Positions 37,486 to 50,400 of a stretch of DNA of 64,000 nucleotides are shown piece after piece (position 1 is the first letter of the stretch; each line of letters opens with the position of its first letter). The notes beneath the pieces are model-generated. The model worked only from the letters and a program-made list of their open reading frames with translations, had not been told where the DNA came from and made no database searches. A program made the translations under genes and the position numbers. Source of the stretch: Cinclus cinclus (taxonomy: Eukaryota > Chordata > Aves > Passeriformes > Cinclidae); the NCBI RefSeq assembly GCF_963662255.1, contig NC_085049.1, positions 60,621,158-60,685,157 on the forward strand. The letters are read 5' to 3'.

Positions 37486-39796
37486 AGTAAGGAAGACTCC
37501 TCGCAGTGCAGGGCAGCGTTTCACCAGCCACAGTGCAGAACAGCACTGGGATAGCACAGCCTGATAGGTACACTGTCTTGAACAGGGGATCCATTTCACC
37601 CATGCCAGCTCTGGGCACGGAGCAGATAAGGGACTGTGGGAGTAGTAGGATGGAACAGAGCAAGGCACTCTGTTCCCAGCAAGGCACTGCTCTGAAGGGA
37701 AAAGTCATTTGGCTTGCTTGAAACCCAAAAGGGGGAATGTAGAAGTTTATGATGCCATTTCCCAAACCTGGATTTTGTCCAAGACACTTGGATTAATACC
37801 ATATTTTTTGGTGATTGATCAGGACTGACTACCCATGTCAGGACCACAGCTTTCAACCTTTCAAGAGCCATGCCCAGCCACACAGTGGTCAGACCCCGTG
37901 CGGAGACATGACCCACCAGGAAGGCAGAGGGAGGATTGTCACACTGGATCACCAGTGCTATTTCTTACAGCTCCCCAGTGCTAACCTACGTATTAGCTGA
38001 GGATTTGGCTAGAGCTCCTGGCCAGCTTCCATTCTCTGCAATTGCATTCTGCTGCTTTGAAATCCCCCTCCTCACACACATGCACACCCCATGGTTTAAG
38101 TGGGACACAGAAGCTGTCACTGCTTTCTGTCCAAAATTCCTGCACCGTGATGGAGATGGCTCATCCTTCTCTAGAACGTACTCTATTTCAGTGCCACAAG
38201 ACATGAATTACGTGCCTGGAAAGGATATAAAAACACTTCAGGACCCTTTGGAAGGAAGATGCAATCTTGAGATGAGAAGTAATATTAAAATCTCACCCGG
38301 TTTGACTTCTGGCATGATCAGGGCCTCAGGCTTGGACTAGGGAGAGGTGGCCTCGTGATGCTGGGAAAGATTGCCGACACTAAGCATATTCCATTTATGA
38401 AGTCATAAAGATGTCTGTACTGGGTAACTGATTTAGGATTTTGTTCCTCCTTTTTTTGTCCTGTAGTTTTCCTTCAGCCTCCTCCTCCTCCTCTTCACAC
38501 TCTGTTCTCCTCCCAAAGAAGCCAAGTATCTCTTGCTGTCAGAATGATTATTCTCCCCATATCAGAATGAATGATTAGCCTTTGTCTAGTTGCCTCCATA
38601 ATTAAGTGCTGCATGAAAGAATATTTTTATAAGTAACCAAGGCAGTTGCTCCCTCTGGAGCTGTTGGGAGCATGTTACAGCTCTCCATCAGCTTACAGGC
38701 AGAGAAGTGGGTGTCCTGCATTGTAAAACATTCACACCCAACCCCTGACACTGGTGCTGCATGCCCAAGCTCTGCTTGTAGCTGGGGCATATACCTCCCC
38801 AAGAATGCTGTGTGCACATGATGATCCCTTTGGATTCACCTGTGGGCTGCTACAGATACCCCACCTGATGTGTGTGTGCACAGGGGCACAGGCTGAACCT
38901 TCTGGTGCAGGTACCTTGTTCTGTGTAGGTTTGTACACTCCTGAACCAGAGCTGAGCCTCTGCATACCTCCAGCTTGTCTTTCTCATTTCTCTGACTCCA
39001 AACTATCAGACTAGTCCTTTCCAGTCTGTGTACCCCCTGGATAAGCTCCATATTAAAAGAAGGCTTTTAACGGAGGGCTGGGGTAAGGGAAGAGGTAGAG
39101 AGTGGAGAAGGGGTATCAGACAGCAGTAAAGCCTAAAGAACACCCCACCCTTCCTATAAATATCCCAACAGCTTCTCTGCTTCCTAGCAGCACTAATGAG
39201 GCTCAACAGGAGTGATGGAGGGCAACAAAGGAATCACTGATGAACAATCAGAAATGGTGCTTGGCTGCTAATCGGGCTAATGAGCTGCTTTGCGTAAAAT
39301 GAGAGGGAGGGAGGAAGATGAGCAGATGGGCTCTTGGAGGGAAGGCCAGTGGCAGCAGGATCACCACGAGGAGTGCCCTGCAGCATGGTATCGCTGGCAG
39401 CTGTCTCTCTGCTCCTTCCTGGCAGGAGACACTGACCATGAGAGGGCCAGCAATGGGCAGCTCTGCCAGAATGGCTCAGGCACAGCTGAAAGCCTGGGAT
39501 GAACCACGACTTATCACAACTTGCCTCAACCCACATGGCAGTTCTTGTATCATCCCTGTGCATCAGAGAGGTTAATCCAATCATTTGCTGAGGGAAGGGG
39601 GGGACAAGTCTTCTGTAACTCCAGTAGCCAAGACACAGACATGGGGAACTTCAGAGTACAATTCATACTACTCTTAGAGATATCCAAGCCAGAGCAGAAG
39701 TGCCTGAAAGTGTATTTACGGTGGAGGGCTGGATCGATTCTCCACTTGTCTATCTTCTGAGAGACACCAGCTGACCAGTCCATCAGGCACATACCC

Positions 39797-39925
39797 TGGG
39801 AGTTATTATCCCTATGAAGGGGATTAGCATCTTGTTACCTACTTTTTTTCCAGTAGGAATGGGTGTCCATTTGTAGGTGAGAAACTCAGGTTTCACAGTG
39901 AGCTAGCAGCTGTGCTACTGGAAAG
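39797..39925 (-). mobile_element. MIR-like SINE fossil, antisense
   Basis: Read on the + strand it shows the reversed MIR order: 'gttattatccctatg', then 'ccatttgtaggtgagaaact', 'caggtttcacagtgagctag' and 'cagctgtgctactgg'. The reversed consensus runs tattattatccccattttac, agatgaggaaactgaggc, cacacagctag. About 45 bp of unrelated or expanded sequence interrupts the middle. Confidence 0.5.
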
Positions 39926-40159
39926 GAGGATACAAGGAGAAAGAGCGAGAGACAGACATAGACTGCAAAGGAGATATGCTAGTCTGTGCCTCCATCAGCC
40001 ACGTGTAGGCAAGTCATAGCCTCATCTCAGCCCACATCAAAATATTGACAAAGATTTTGTGACTTAAGGGATTTAAATGCCTGGTGCATTCCAGCAATGC
40101 ATGGCAGGTACACAAAGAGGATTTCCCAGCTTGAGGATATGACACAGGCAAAACATATT

Positions 40160-40178
40160 TGAGTCACTTTTTGAGTCA
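40160..40178. promoter_or_regulatory. Tandem AP-1 sites (TGAGTCA twice)
   Basis: Two exact TGAGTCA heptamers at 40160-40166 and 40172-40178 sit in a 12-bp tandem duplication (tgagtcactttt twice). TGAGTCA is the optimal AP-1 (JUN/FOS) site. The spacing is 12 bp start to start, slightly over one helical turn, so two dimers could bind on the same face. Chance duplication of one site by slippage is the alternative to selection. Confidence 0.5.
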
Positions 40179-40379
40179 CTTTTCCTTGGCACATTAGTAC
40201 CATTTCTCCTATGCTGGCTAATGGGAGACTGGAGAGACTATGGTTTGCTGTTTTGCTTCTTCCACCTGACTGCAGATCATTCAGCACTGCGAGGTGAGAG
40301 CAGATCTACCATCTCTGTCATCTTATTTCAGACCTTGACCATTTTTCTGAGGCTGTGGGCAAAAACACAAGTCATGATC

Positions 40380-40615
40380 TCTATTGCAATCCAGACAAAC
40401 ATCTGCTAATCGCTGTCTGAGGTCTGTTAATGTGTTTCCCTTTCACAGAAGCTCCCAGAACAACCACAAAATGGTGACAACCGTACAGCAAGAGCAGCAG
40501 GTTTGAAAGTCTGCAGCATTTCTCTCGTTTGAATTCAGCAGCAGATGCTATAATTTATCTTGCAAATGGAACTGTAGGAATGATTTTCTCCCTCGCCTCC
40601 ATAATTTGCTGGCAC
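40380..40615. promoter_or_regulatory. Candidate conserved non-coding element
   Basis: The block keeps CpGs (aatcgc, accgta, ctcgtt, ctcgcc) and carries aaccacaaaatgg (RUNX-like core AACCACA), TAAT-type cores (gttaatg) and a 'gctataatttatcttgcaaatgg' style AT-rich centre. It lies about 200 bp downstream of the tandem AP-1 sites. Conservation is untested. Confidence 0.3.
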
Positions 40616-42355
40616 TTTACCTAGGTTCACAGCTGTGGATGGGGTGTCCTCACAGTAGGAAGAAGGCACTGAGCTCACTGCCCACTTACCAGCTTGTACT
40701 GGGAGAGATGATTAAGGGCTGGGTGCAGCTCCTCTAGCAAAGAGGAGCTGATGAAACCTGCTTCCCCTAGGGCAGGCTGTGTGCAAGGCTGCACACTGAC
40801 TCCCACTCCTGATGCTTCTCCAGTGCAAGGGGCACGTCTAGCATGAGATGGACCTAGAGGACCAGTTCTGTATTCAGAGAAGCCTATGAGCTACATAAAG
40901 CCACCAGATATTCAGATGGTCTTTATGCTTCTCAAAGTTTTGCAGGGAAAGGGAGCAGTGGAAAGGGATAATTTAATACTGGATAGATGAGAATTACAGT
41001 GTCATGTTGTCTTGAAGCCAGCCAGCTGGGGTGCCCTCAGTGCTGGGCTGGGAGAGACTCCATGTTGTTCACAGGGGAGCTGTGCTCCATCTCTCCTCAG
41101 ACCTTTCCAGCTGCTGTTTTGCCCCTCCAGAGTCCTACATGTTGAACTCCAACCTGTGAACTCCCTAATTTGAGCTCAGGAGGATGTGATAACCATACCT
41201 AAGCATGGAGGTCTGATCACTTACAGGCTCTTTCTGCAGCTTGTAGGATATTCAATCCCGTCACACTTGTCAAGTCTGTATGTCTAGAGATGTGCACTCT
41301 GACTTGTTGTGAGTGTCCCTCTGACACTGTAGCCCTCCTGTAGCCTTCCAAGGGCAGCTGAAAATGCTTCTCCAGGACCACCTTCTGGCAGCTCTGCAGA
41401 CCCGCATAGAAGTCCTGTAGAAAAAACTCTGAAGGTTTTTCTCTGTACGAATAGTACTAAAAGGAAGAGGAGTAAAAAAGACGTGCTTGGCTCAAAATCC
41501 AACTCCCTTCTTCTGAAATGGCCACCCTGATTTTCTGAAGCCTGATCAAGGAAAGAAATCTACCTCTTCGTTATTGTGATGTTATCCTTAATGACTGTAG
41601 TGACATGAGTCTAGAGGAGCCTCATGGATGCACAGATGTAGATCTATAAATCCTGTGTGTCCCAAGAGTGTACAAGAGAAAACCATGAAGATTGGAGCAG
41701 AGCACGAAAGCACGATGGACAAAATGCAACATGAGTTCAGCAGTTATGGTTGTCACTGTCAGTGGCATTGGATTAGGTGGGATGAAAGAAGGGCTGGAGG
41801 CCAGTCTGAAGCACTGAGGAGGGAAAAAACTGCAAGGTAAAACTGAAGAGAGTGATGGGAGGATGTTGTTTATGGCCATTGGTCTGCTTTCTGTGATGGC
41901 TTTGCCACCTTCAGGCTGTGATTGGCATTTGTTGCCAGCTCTTTCCCTGGAGTGAAGAAAGGCTACTGCTGTCCAGGCCAACAATTAGGTACATTTTTTC
42001 CCTTCAGGATCCAGGGGTGCTAAGATTGCTCACCTGGGGCACAGTTTTGTAACCTGCTCCCCTGTTGCTGCTCCTGGCATTGAATCTGAGAGCATGGGTA
42101 CTTGTTTTCTCTAGCTATTGGCACACTTCAGTCTCCACCCCATATTTCTCTTCCCAAAAGTTAGTCAAAGTGAGGAGGAAAGACACCAGACAGACCCAAC
42201 CAATAGAAGTTTTCCTCAGCATGTCCTTTCATAGTCTGGTCCTTAAAATACAGGACAGGTTAGATGTAACTGCCCTAAATATCTTCCTTCCAGCTAGTAA
42301 ATGCCCTCCTGCTTCCACTGTGTAATAAGCTATTATGGCTGAAGATGCTGGGTTA

Positions 42356-42472
42356 AGGGGTTTGTTTATTTATTTGTGGGTTGGATGTGGGGTTTTTTTT
42401 GGTTTTTAGAGGTTTGGGCGTTTTTTTGTTTGTTTGTTTTTGCTTGGTTTCTTTTTTTTTTTTTTTAATTGT
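42356..42472. repeat. T-rich low-complexity block
   Basis: TTTG, TTTA and poly-T runs, including a final run of about 16 T, over about 115 bp. It could be the reversed A-rich tail of an old insertion, but no element body is recognised on its right side. Confidence 0.8.
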
Positions 42473-43554
42473 TTAGTTAGTGCTGCTTCTAGCTGAGGAA
42501 GAAAATGTCTTTGCTGAAACCATGGTGGGCAGAGGAGCATCTGTCATGTTCCCATGACCATGGAGCTGTTGTGCTGACTGTATTTATTCCATCCGTACAA
42601 TTATGTTTGGTCTCAGTGGCTGAGCTGCATCTGCAGAACTCAACTGAACACCTGGAGATATTACTCTGGAGATAGTTGTGTCATCAGACATCTGGATGGA
42701 GGTCAGGAGCTGCAGGTTCAACCACTTCTATCACAAACATTCATTTCAACTTTAGACAAGGTATTTTAACCTTTTGTAATTCATTCTTGCCTCCCCTCTG
42801 CAAAATACAGAAGCCTAAATCTTTCTCTTACCCACTTGTATTACAAAAATGTATAACTGCCTCTCTTTGTGCCCCTGAGCATCACCATACCACAGACAGA
42901 TAGTTTTAGTATTACAGCTCATCATTTTTAGAAAGTGATGATCCAATGATGCTCTTTGCACAAGGATGAAAGCTGTGTTTGGAGTCCTGTTTCAGTTCTT
43001 CTCATATCAGTATTTTCTGCATCTCTTCAATTCCCTCTCCTGTTTCATATTCCTTGTTTTTCCTCTTAAACTCTTTAATGCCATGCTGCTGTGGTAAAAC
43101 AGCTGCCATGGAGCACCTCAGCTTGGACATGCATGTATGTGAGAAATAGGAGGTGGCAGCTGGAAACAAAGTCCTCTCGTCTTGGACAAAAAACTGCAAC
43201 TTCTTATTCCAAAATCTGCAGTCAAGAGCTATTTTAACCCTTAAGTTTCTGTTGACACCTCAGGCCATATTCATACAGCAAATAAAAAAACCACAATGCA
43301 CCCAAACCTTCACACACATTTGGCCTGCAACAGGTACCTACACTTTCCTTGGAGCTCATTCCATCATCTATGGAGATATCCATTTCCAGGAACTCTGTAA
43401 CATCTGAGTATTTACACACATCAAGTAAAAAATTTAGAAATGCACCCAGCTGAGGAAAGGGGTCTCTGTAATTATCTTTCGCTTCACTGGAATACTTAAC
43501 AGGGAAAGTTCTCTTTCTCTGGTAGATTGCTCCAGCAGAAGTACCATAGGATAT

Positions 43555-43568
43555 GTTGCCATGGAAAC
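43555..43568. promoter_or_regulatory. RFX X-box motif
   Basis: The string gttgccatggaaac matches 13 of 14 positions of the palindromic X-box bound by RFX factors (gttgccatggcaac). RFX sites mark cilia-gene promoters and many enhancers. No promoter or first exon is seen nearby, so an enhancer role is the more likely reading if the site is used. Confidence 0.5.
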
Positions 43569-44578
43569 AAAACCCTTTCCTTTTTGTATTTTAATAATGT
43601 GTTGAAGGTTTTCGGGGCCTTTTCCCTTTTTTTGCTCTGCTTGGCCCTTCGGCATTTACTGTGCATCATATGCTGGAGGTGCAATGCTCTTATTCTTCAA
43701 AACCCAAACAAAAAACAACTCACAAAATTGTTCTTCCATTTAAACTGACTCTTTGCCATCCTACCTTCTTATTCATTGTCTCTGTAATGGAATGGCTTTC
43801 TGTGACAATCTAACTCCGAATCATCAATTTGCTTTGTGTGATACGAAGTTCCTTTGTCTGTGCCCAAAAGCTCTCCCCAAGGGCAAGGGAGAAGTCCTGC
43901 TGCTGTGGACCTGTCTTGCAGATTAAGTTTTTGCCTGTTACACAATGCAGTTGAATGTCTTTTGGGGTATTGGGGGTGAGAAGGAAGGAGGTGTAAGCTT
44001 TTCCACTCATGGGAAGAAAGTGATGAAATGTGCTTTCACAGCAATGATTTTTGTCTTTGTAGATTCAATGCCCTGCAGTCTCTGCCGTGAAACCTACAAC
44101 CATAGCCTGCTTGCTTCATTGCATAGCACTGGGTTGCACTTGGGTATTGGAGTCTTGGTTGTTGAATTGCATAACAGATGAAAGAAGAGATCTAGGAGCA
44201 GTCAGGTTCTGAGGACATGCTCCTCACTATGCTGTGCAGCTGCCTGTTTCCTTTCATGTCCTACAGTTCACTCTAAACAAGGTATGTCCCACTGCAACTC
44301 CTCCCTTGCAGTCCACAGGTGACTCGTAGCCTGTGAAAACCTTTTGAAAAGCCCAGCAAAAGGTCTTATGTTGGTGGCCATAATGTTAGATCCCCTCAGA
44401 ATTTGTGGGGTGCATTTCAGATAAAATTATTATGAGCACACTCCTGAGTCACAGCTTCCCTCCATTCTTACCCTCCAGAAGGACAGCTTTGGGTAGCTCT
44501 GCCTTACGTGCTAAAGCTGACTACAAAGCATGTAGTCTGTTTGTGTTTTGTTGCTTCTGAGTGTGTGGGAAGAACTGT

Positions 44579-44583
44579 CAGTT
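44579..44583. repeat. Target-site duplication, left (cagtt)
   Basis: The five bases directly left of the LTR are identical to those directly right of it (45362-45366). The sixth base differs (t against c), so the duplication is 5 bp. Confidence 0.85.
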
Positions 44584-45361
44584 TGTCCTGGTTTGAAAAG
44601 ACAGGTGTGTGCTAGGGAAGAGCAGGGCCTTCCCTTGAAATGGAGCTAATAAACCCCTTCCTCTGAATTGGTATAATTTTGGAATTAAGGGGCTCTCAGG
44701 CAAAGATAGGGGGATAGGAATAACAGTTCTTTACTAGTATATATATATATATAACAAGGCAAACAAAACAACATCAACTATGAAATTACCAGCAAACAGA
44801 ACAGGAACCCAGCAGCAGTTCTTTTGGCTGTGAACACCTTTCCCTGTGGTGCAGCTCCCATCCCATTGGCAGTCAGTGCCAGCAGCAGAGATGCGGTGAT
44901 CCCGCGGGGCTGCAGGAGCGCTGGGGGTGCTGGAGGCTTTGTCTCGATGGGAAGGGTGGAGGAGAGCCTCTGCTCACAGGTCCTCGGGGCAGTGCTGGTC
45001 CTGGTGCTCCAACCAGGATGCTTGGTGATGGCAGGATAAGGCAGGAGAGCGTCCTAGCAGGGGTGCAGGGTCCAACAGCTGAAGAGGCAGCTCCTGGTGT
45101 TGGGATGGCAGGCGAGGTTTTCCAGTGGCCGTCCTTCTCTGAGAGCCAAAACGAGCAAGAGATGGAGCAACTGCCCCCAGCTCTCCTTTACCTGCCCCTG
45201 ATCTCACGGTGTTCCCTCTCCTCCCCACCTCCAACCTGTGAGAGAAACTCCGAAAATGAACAGGGAGCCTCCCCCTATCAGTAGCTATCTTAGCATGTCA
45301 ATGGGAAAAAAATTCTACACAGAGAGGGAAAAAAAAGAAAAAAAAAAACCAACCCCTAACA
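44584..45361. mobile_element. Solo endogenous retrovirus LTR, 778 bp
   Basis: The element begins TGTCCTGG and ends CCCCTAACA, that is TG...CA, and is flanked by exact 5-bp direct repeats. No internal retroviral sequence is present, so it is a solo LTR left by recombination between two LTRs. A 5-bp duplication is the habit of class III (ERVL-like) elements, while class II usually gives 6 and class I 4. The text resembles LTRs that I recall as abundant in songbird genomes, but I cannot name the subfamily. The orientation is uncertain: an AATAAA lies too near the left end to serve a + strand LTR, and the TA run is palindromic. Base composition is GC-richer than its surroundings. Confidence 0.85.
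44738..44753. repeat. (TA)n run inside the LTR
   Basis: Eight TA units. It may derive from or act as the LTR's TATA region, but being self-complementary it does not tell the transcription direction. Confidence 0.9.
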
Positions 45362-45366
45362 CAGTT
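45362..45366. repeat. Target-site duplication, right (cagtt)
   Basis: Exact copy of the left flank at 44579-44583. Lack of divergence is compatible with a fairly recent insertion, although five bases are too few to date it. Confidence 0.85.
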
Positions 45367-48300
45367 CTAGAAGACGAACAGTGTTTTCTAGATGATTAAA
45401 AACAAAAGAAAAAGAAGAAGGCAATTTATTTGAATGTAGCAGGGGTTTGGACAGCTCTGAAGGCATCCTCTGATCCTCCAAAAGGATAAGCTAGGAGATG
45501 CAAAAGCATGAGAGAATGCCCAGGTTTACTGCATTTGATTGCCAGGAATAAGAAGAGAGCTGCAATTTCACAGCTGAGATACTAAGGTGGGACGATGAGA
45601 GCGCAGATAATCAGCAACCAATCTTAATGAGTGTTGGGCCTGCTGCAGAAAGAGAAAAGTAAAAGGAGGGGTTTCCTATGGACCACATTGCTCCTCTTTG
45701 GTGGTTTGGGTGCACATGCTCTAAAATCAGTCATCAACCACCATCACTAACTTCCCATCATCTACTGCAATTGCCCCGCTCCAGGAGAAGGGTCAGAGGG
45801 GAAGATTATGTGCACTTAAAAAAAAGCTTAAGATTGAAAAACAGTGTGACTTCCTCCCAGGGAGTTTAGTCTCTTCTGCTTCCTTATCTGTGCTCTCAAA
45901 TAGGAGTCAGGTTGAGCTGTCTCTTTATTTGTTTAGGAGGCCCCTAACTTGTGCTAGAAAAAGGTTCTAATGGATTCAGAATTGGTGGAATTCCCCCAGT
46001 ATCCATGGAAAATGTTCACAAGTCAAGGGGGTACTTTGGGAGGTCATTCCTTCTGCGGAGCAGAGCCACAACATTGAGCACTCCAAGTAGTGGAAGACTT
46101 TACACTCCAGGTCCAAATGATACAGTGTGCTAAAATACACTATTGTTGAGTCCACAGTGTAACAACAGAATTGTCTACCACCAAGGAAAGTGCTTGAGAT
46201 TAAACTATTATGTAACTGCACTCTAAACTCATAATTACTTCTAGCATTGCCTTCCAAAGATGCGGGGCTGAACAGTGCCTGATATTTTGTAGCAATTACT
46301 GATAACAAATGGCTTAGTTCAAGCTTAGTAAAGATAGTTTTAGTTGAAGCCTCTATTTTTCCACTGCAGGCTGGGACTTAATATTTTTGGCCACAGCCCA
46401 AAGAGGTGACATTTTGAAGTATGAATAAAACTAGCATAAGAACTTAGCAATTGTGCGAAGACAACTAAGATCTACAATTCCTCTAATTCTTTCTGGTGTC
46501 TGCTGTTTTTTCTCATGATCTTTACCACCTCTATTTGCTTAAACAGCCGAATAAGGAGCCAAGAGCCATCTTTCTGTGACAGTCTTACCTAGTGGCTTGC
46601 ACAGGAGCTGTTGGGTCCTGTTGATGGGGGGTGAGGAGGGGGGCCCTACAAGCAGAGACGAGACCACTGCAGTGATGAGATGTGCAGAGATGGACTGCAC
46701 ACAACTGGGAGGGTGGTCCCATGGGAAAGATAATCATCACACTGGTGCCAGTCACAGTTTGTAGCACTGGGGCTTAAATCCCCATCATCATGGTTATCAG
46801 AGCTGGCAGGGAAAGGGAGCAATTTAAGCAGATGGAATATCTCTAAGCTTCCTAGTAGTTGTATTTGTGCACGGCTGCCATGAGGGCAAATAATCTGGGC
46901 ATCTAAATCCCTTGTTTACACTTGGAGTGTATCCAAATGGATGTCAAGGTAAACAATCACAAATTCTGGCTTGGACTGTCTACTCTTGAGGCCTCCAGCG
47001 ACGTCACCAGGCTGGGTGGTTGTGGATTATGATCCCTGCCAAATCCACGCAGGGCTTACTCTTAATGTGTCCTTTGGAGCAGAGTTCCCTTCTTAAAACA
47101 GCTTTTAGCAGCCAACCCCTGTGCTGGCATCCCAACCAGTCTGCAGCTTTGTCTTGCATGGAAAGGGGCTACGGGACTGATGAAGAACAAGAATTTGGGA
47201 CAGATGGGAGAGCGTGGGTGACAAGCTCTCCCCTGAGATTTTCCATGCACACCATTTTCCTCAGGGGAGAGTCTGGGCTCTTCAGACAGCAGCAATGTGA
47301 GACCGTGGGGGTTTGCATGTGCTCCTCTGAGGCACTGACATGCTGTGTGGCTGTTCTCCATGGCTGCCCAGCTTCTAGGGTATAAATCAGCAGAGCTGCG
47401 TGGCACGGGGTAGGAAACCAGGCTGCTCTCTGGGCAAGAGGGTGGCTGCCTCTGGGTGCAGTTTGACTGCAGTAGTAGCAGACAGTGGATGCCCACCCAG
47501 CTAGAGTTCCACTTAGGGGTGCATTTTCCAGCCACTGAGCCCAACTCAGCATTCTAGCTCCTTTCATTCCAGAGCCCATAGCTCTCACACTGTTGTGTCA
47601 GAGATTAACTGGTTCCTGCTTCCCTACCTGTCCAGAGGCTGCCTCCCATCATTTCCACAGACTAGCCCCAGCTCACCTTGCTTCTGTATATCCCTCCTAA
47701 CTCCTTCAGAGCTGCCCACCTGATACAGACATTTGCTGTCCCTTGTCCCCCCGCTGCCTTTTTTTTCAAGTGTGACCCTTTTTTCTTCATTTTCATCAGT
47801 GGCAATTCCTGCTGCTTAGTGTGGCTCCTCCAGCCACCCCTCACCTGCCTCCCCAAAGGAACAATTGCTCCAGTGCATCATGCAGGTATGCAAACACCTG
47901 GGTCCTAGAATCACTTGCCAGAATTTCTCTTCGGAGTGAATCAAAGACCACAAAAAGAGATGTGTCTAGGGAAAAGTTGAGTTATTCTAATCTTATTGTT
48001 GTTGACTTTCTACTAGGGATACTGTAATTTTGCCTTCCCATTTTTCCATAACTCTGTCATGCATTTGTTTTTAAAATGAAGGGTTTTGGTGAAGGAGACC
48101 AAACTAATTGGGCATTTGGGTCAAGTTTGAGAGAACATATTGGTATTTTGAAAGTAATTTTGGACACAGATAAATTTTGATTTGGGCGATTTTGGAATAG
48201 GACCTAAAAATGCAAAAAACCCCCCAAATTACTAACATTGCTTAAAAAAGTGACCTTGCTGAAAACAAGAAAAATGGGAACTTCTTTTCAGAGTGATTAA

Positions 48301-49895
48301 ATAACTCCAAACTGCAACATAGTTCAGTTTGGAAAGAATGAAAAGTCAGGCTGGATCCAGAATAAACTACTTTGCTTAAAATCTGCTTTAAAATATTGCT
48401 CTGGGTTGAATCTCATTGAAGGTTATATAAAAATAAATAAATGTCTCCCCAGCTCTATTTTACACAATAGTAAGAAACGCTAGAGATGGACTTGCAGACT
48501 TTTGAATGGAGAAAACCCTATTTTTGTACAGTACAGAGAGAAAGAGACAGTCGTGGCACAGCAGAATGTACAACCTCTAAAGAAAAGGACAGAGAGAAAA
48601 AGAAATAGAGTGAGAAAGGGATGTGTCCTGTTAGCAAAAAGGAAGCCTTCATAATAGATATTTGTTTTATGGTGATATGTTTTATTAACAGCATTTTAAC
48701 CACTGTTTTGGCTTGTTTAAACACCAGTTTTATACAGATTTAACTAAATCGGTTTACAAAACAATTGAATTAAGTCAGGCAATATCTGAGCACAGGCACC
48801 TGTATCGTAAGTGTTTATATTGGCTTAGCTCGTGTCAGTAAATCATCCTTCCTTTGCTGCCTGGCTTCTTCCCACAGCATTCACTTGATTACACTGCAGG
48901 TGGCTTTGCCTCCCTCTCCCTGTGGAATTTGACCCCATCCCTGTGCAGCACAACAGCCGTAAGCTGGAAGGACAGGCACAATAAAGCCTGTTGCCCTGGT
49001 GGGCTTTTTGAGAGGTGGTTCCTGAGGAAGGCAAACAGGCAGAGGGGAAGACCAGCAGCTTTGCAGATGCAATGCCTGCATCACCCCAGAGATGCAGCTT
49101 GCAGCTGGCTACGGTGGAGCCCCGGCTCACCCAACAGCCGTGTTAGCTGCAGGAGCTCAGACCCAAGCAAAAAAGTTGTGGGTTTTTCTTTTTCAGAAAG
49201 TGAGCAGTGCATGTGAGGATGCCATTTCTTCATGTTTTGCCCCTGTGCTGGTTCACTCCCTCCTGACCTAACATGTTTTGTGAAAACGTCTCTTTGCCTA
49301 GGTCACAGTGATGCTATTGTTAAACTGTTTCCTTTGCCTCTTCACTGACTGCTGAAGCGTGGGCCACAGAGACGTGTGGAACAGTGAGCATCCTTTGAAA
49401 ACCAACCTCTGTTGGTCAACATACCTGACATTTTTGTACCTTCCTGAGCTTCACTTGTTGCTAGATCCACATATCAGCAGGTGACATGTTGGCCTTGACC
49501 TATGGCTGATGCATAGAGGGGAACAGAGTGGCCAGGGTCTGTGGTGGAGACATGCCATTCCCAGTTCCTGTCATGGAGGATCAGCTGCCAGGCACTCAGC
49601 ATGTCTTCTGGTGCATCGCTGAGGGTGCTGCCCATGTCCAGGTGTTCGCAGGTTATCTTGCTGTGTGGAAAAAAAGGAAGCAGAGCTTTCCTGCAGGATG
49701 ACAAGAGCACCTGTTAAAAAACACTTCTATAGAACTTCAGTGGAGTTGGAGGAACATGTGAGCCTCAACATGTTGTGACTGTCACCAGTGTTTGAGTAAC
49801 TTTTTTTTTTTGTAGTGTCAATTCCGTAGTGACCAGTTGCAAATACTCTCTGCAGTGCAGGACTGGTGTCCCAGGGAAGGGGGAACCCTGTTGGT
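45367..49895. other. Non-coding interval, no gene seen
   Basis: No recognisable exon or RNA gene. The minus-strand frames at 47062-47588 overlap in different phases and carry no domain. A run of AT-rich sequence (48.05-48.75 kb) holds several A-rich and TTTAA strings but no element I can name. Confidence 0.5.
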
Positions 49896-50070
49896 AGAGT
49901 ATATACAGGCTGAGGAATGAGACACTGGAAAGCAGTACCATGGAAAGGGACCTGGAGGTCCTGCTTGATGGCAAGTTGAACACAAGCCAGCAATGGAGGA
50001 CCAGGAGGGCCAGCCCTGTCCTGGGGTGCATCAGGAACAGCACTGACAGCCAGGGAAGGGAGGGATTGTC

Positions 50071-50098
50071 CTGCTCTGCTCTGCTCTGCTCTGCTCTG
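50071..50098. repeat. (CTGCT)n expansion within the CR1
   Basis: Five exact CTGCT units plus a partial. The family consensus has about two such units here (cctgctctgctctg), so the tract grew by slippage after insertion. Confidence 0.9.
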
Positions 50099-50362
50099 GG
50101 GCAGCCTCACCTCCAGTGCTGGGGGCAGCTTTGAGCACTACAATAAAAGAGATATTAAGAGAGCATCCAAACAAGGACAATGAAGATGGTGATGGGCCTT
50201 GAGAGGAAGGTGTACGAGGAGTGGCTGAGGTCACTTGTCCTGTTCAGCATGGAGGAGACTGAGGAAAGACCTCACTGCAGTTACAGCTTCTTGTGAGGGC
50301 AGGAGTAGGGGCAGGCACTGATCTCTTCTCTGTGACAGTGACAGGACACAAGGGAATGGCCT

Positions 50363-50400
50363 GAAGTTGTGTGAAGTTGTGTGAAGTTGTGTGAAGTGGA
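50363..50400. repeat. 11-bp tandem repeat within the CR1, 3.5 copies
   Basis: Three exact copies of gaagttgtgtg, then a partial. The CR1 consensus carries a single gaagttgtgtcagg-like string at this spot. It is therefore a post-insertion expansion. Confidence 0.92.

Larger units (their letters stand above)
37486..44578. other. Non-coding interval, no gene seen
   Basis: Seven kilobases without a recognisable exon or RNA gene. It contains a decayed SINE, a T-rich block, two transcription-factor motifs of note and a candidate conserved stretch, all listed separately. A (CCT)n run of about five units lies at 38478-38494. Confidence 0.5.

Noticed and set aside
44824..45284. Overlapping frames of up to 88 codons
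   Set aside because: They fall within the solo LTR, which is non-coding.
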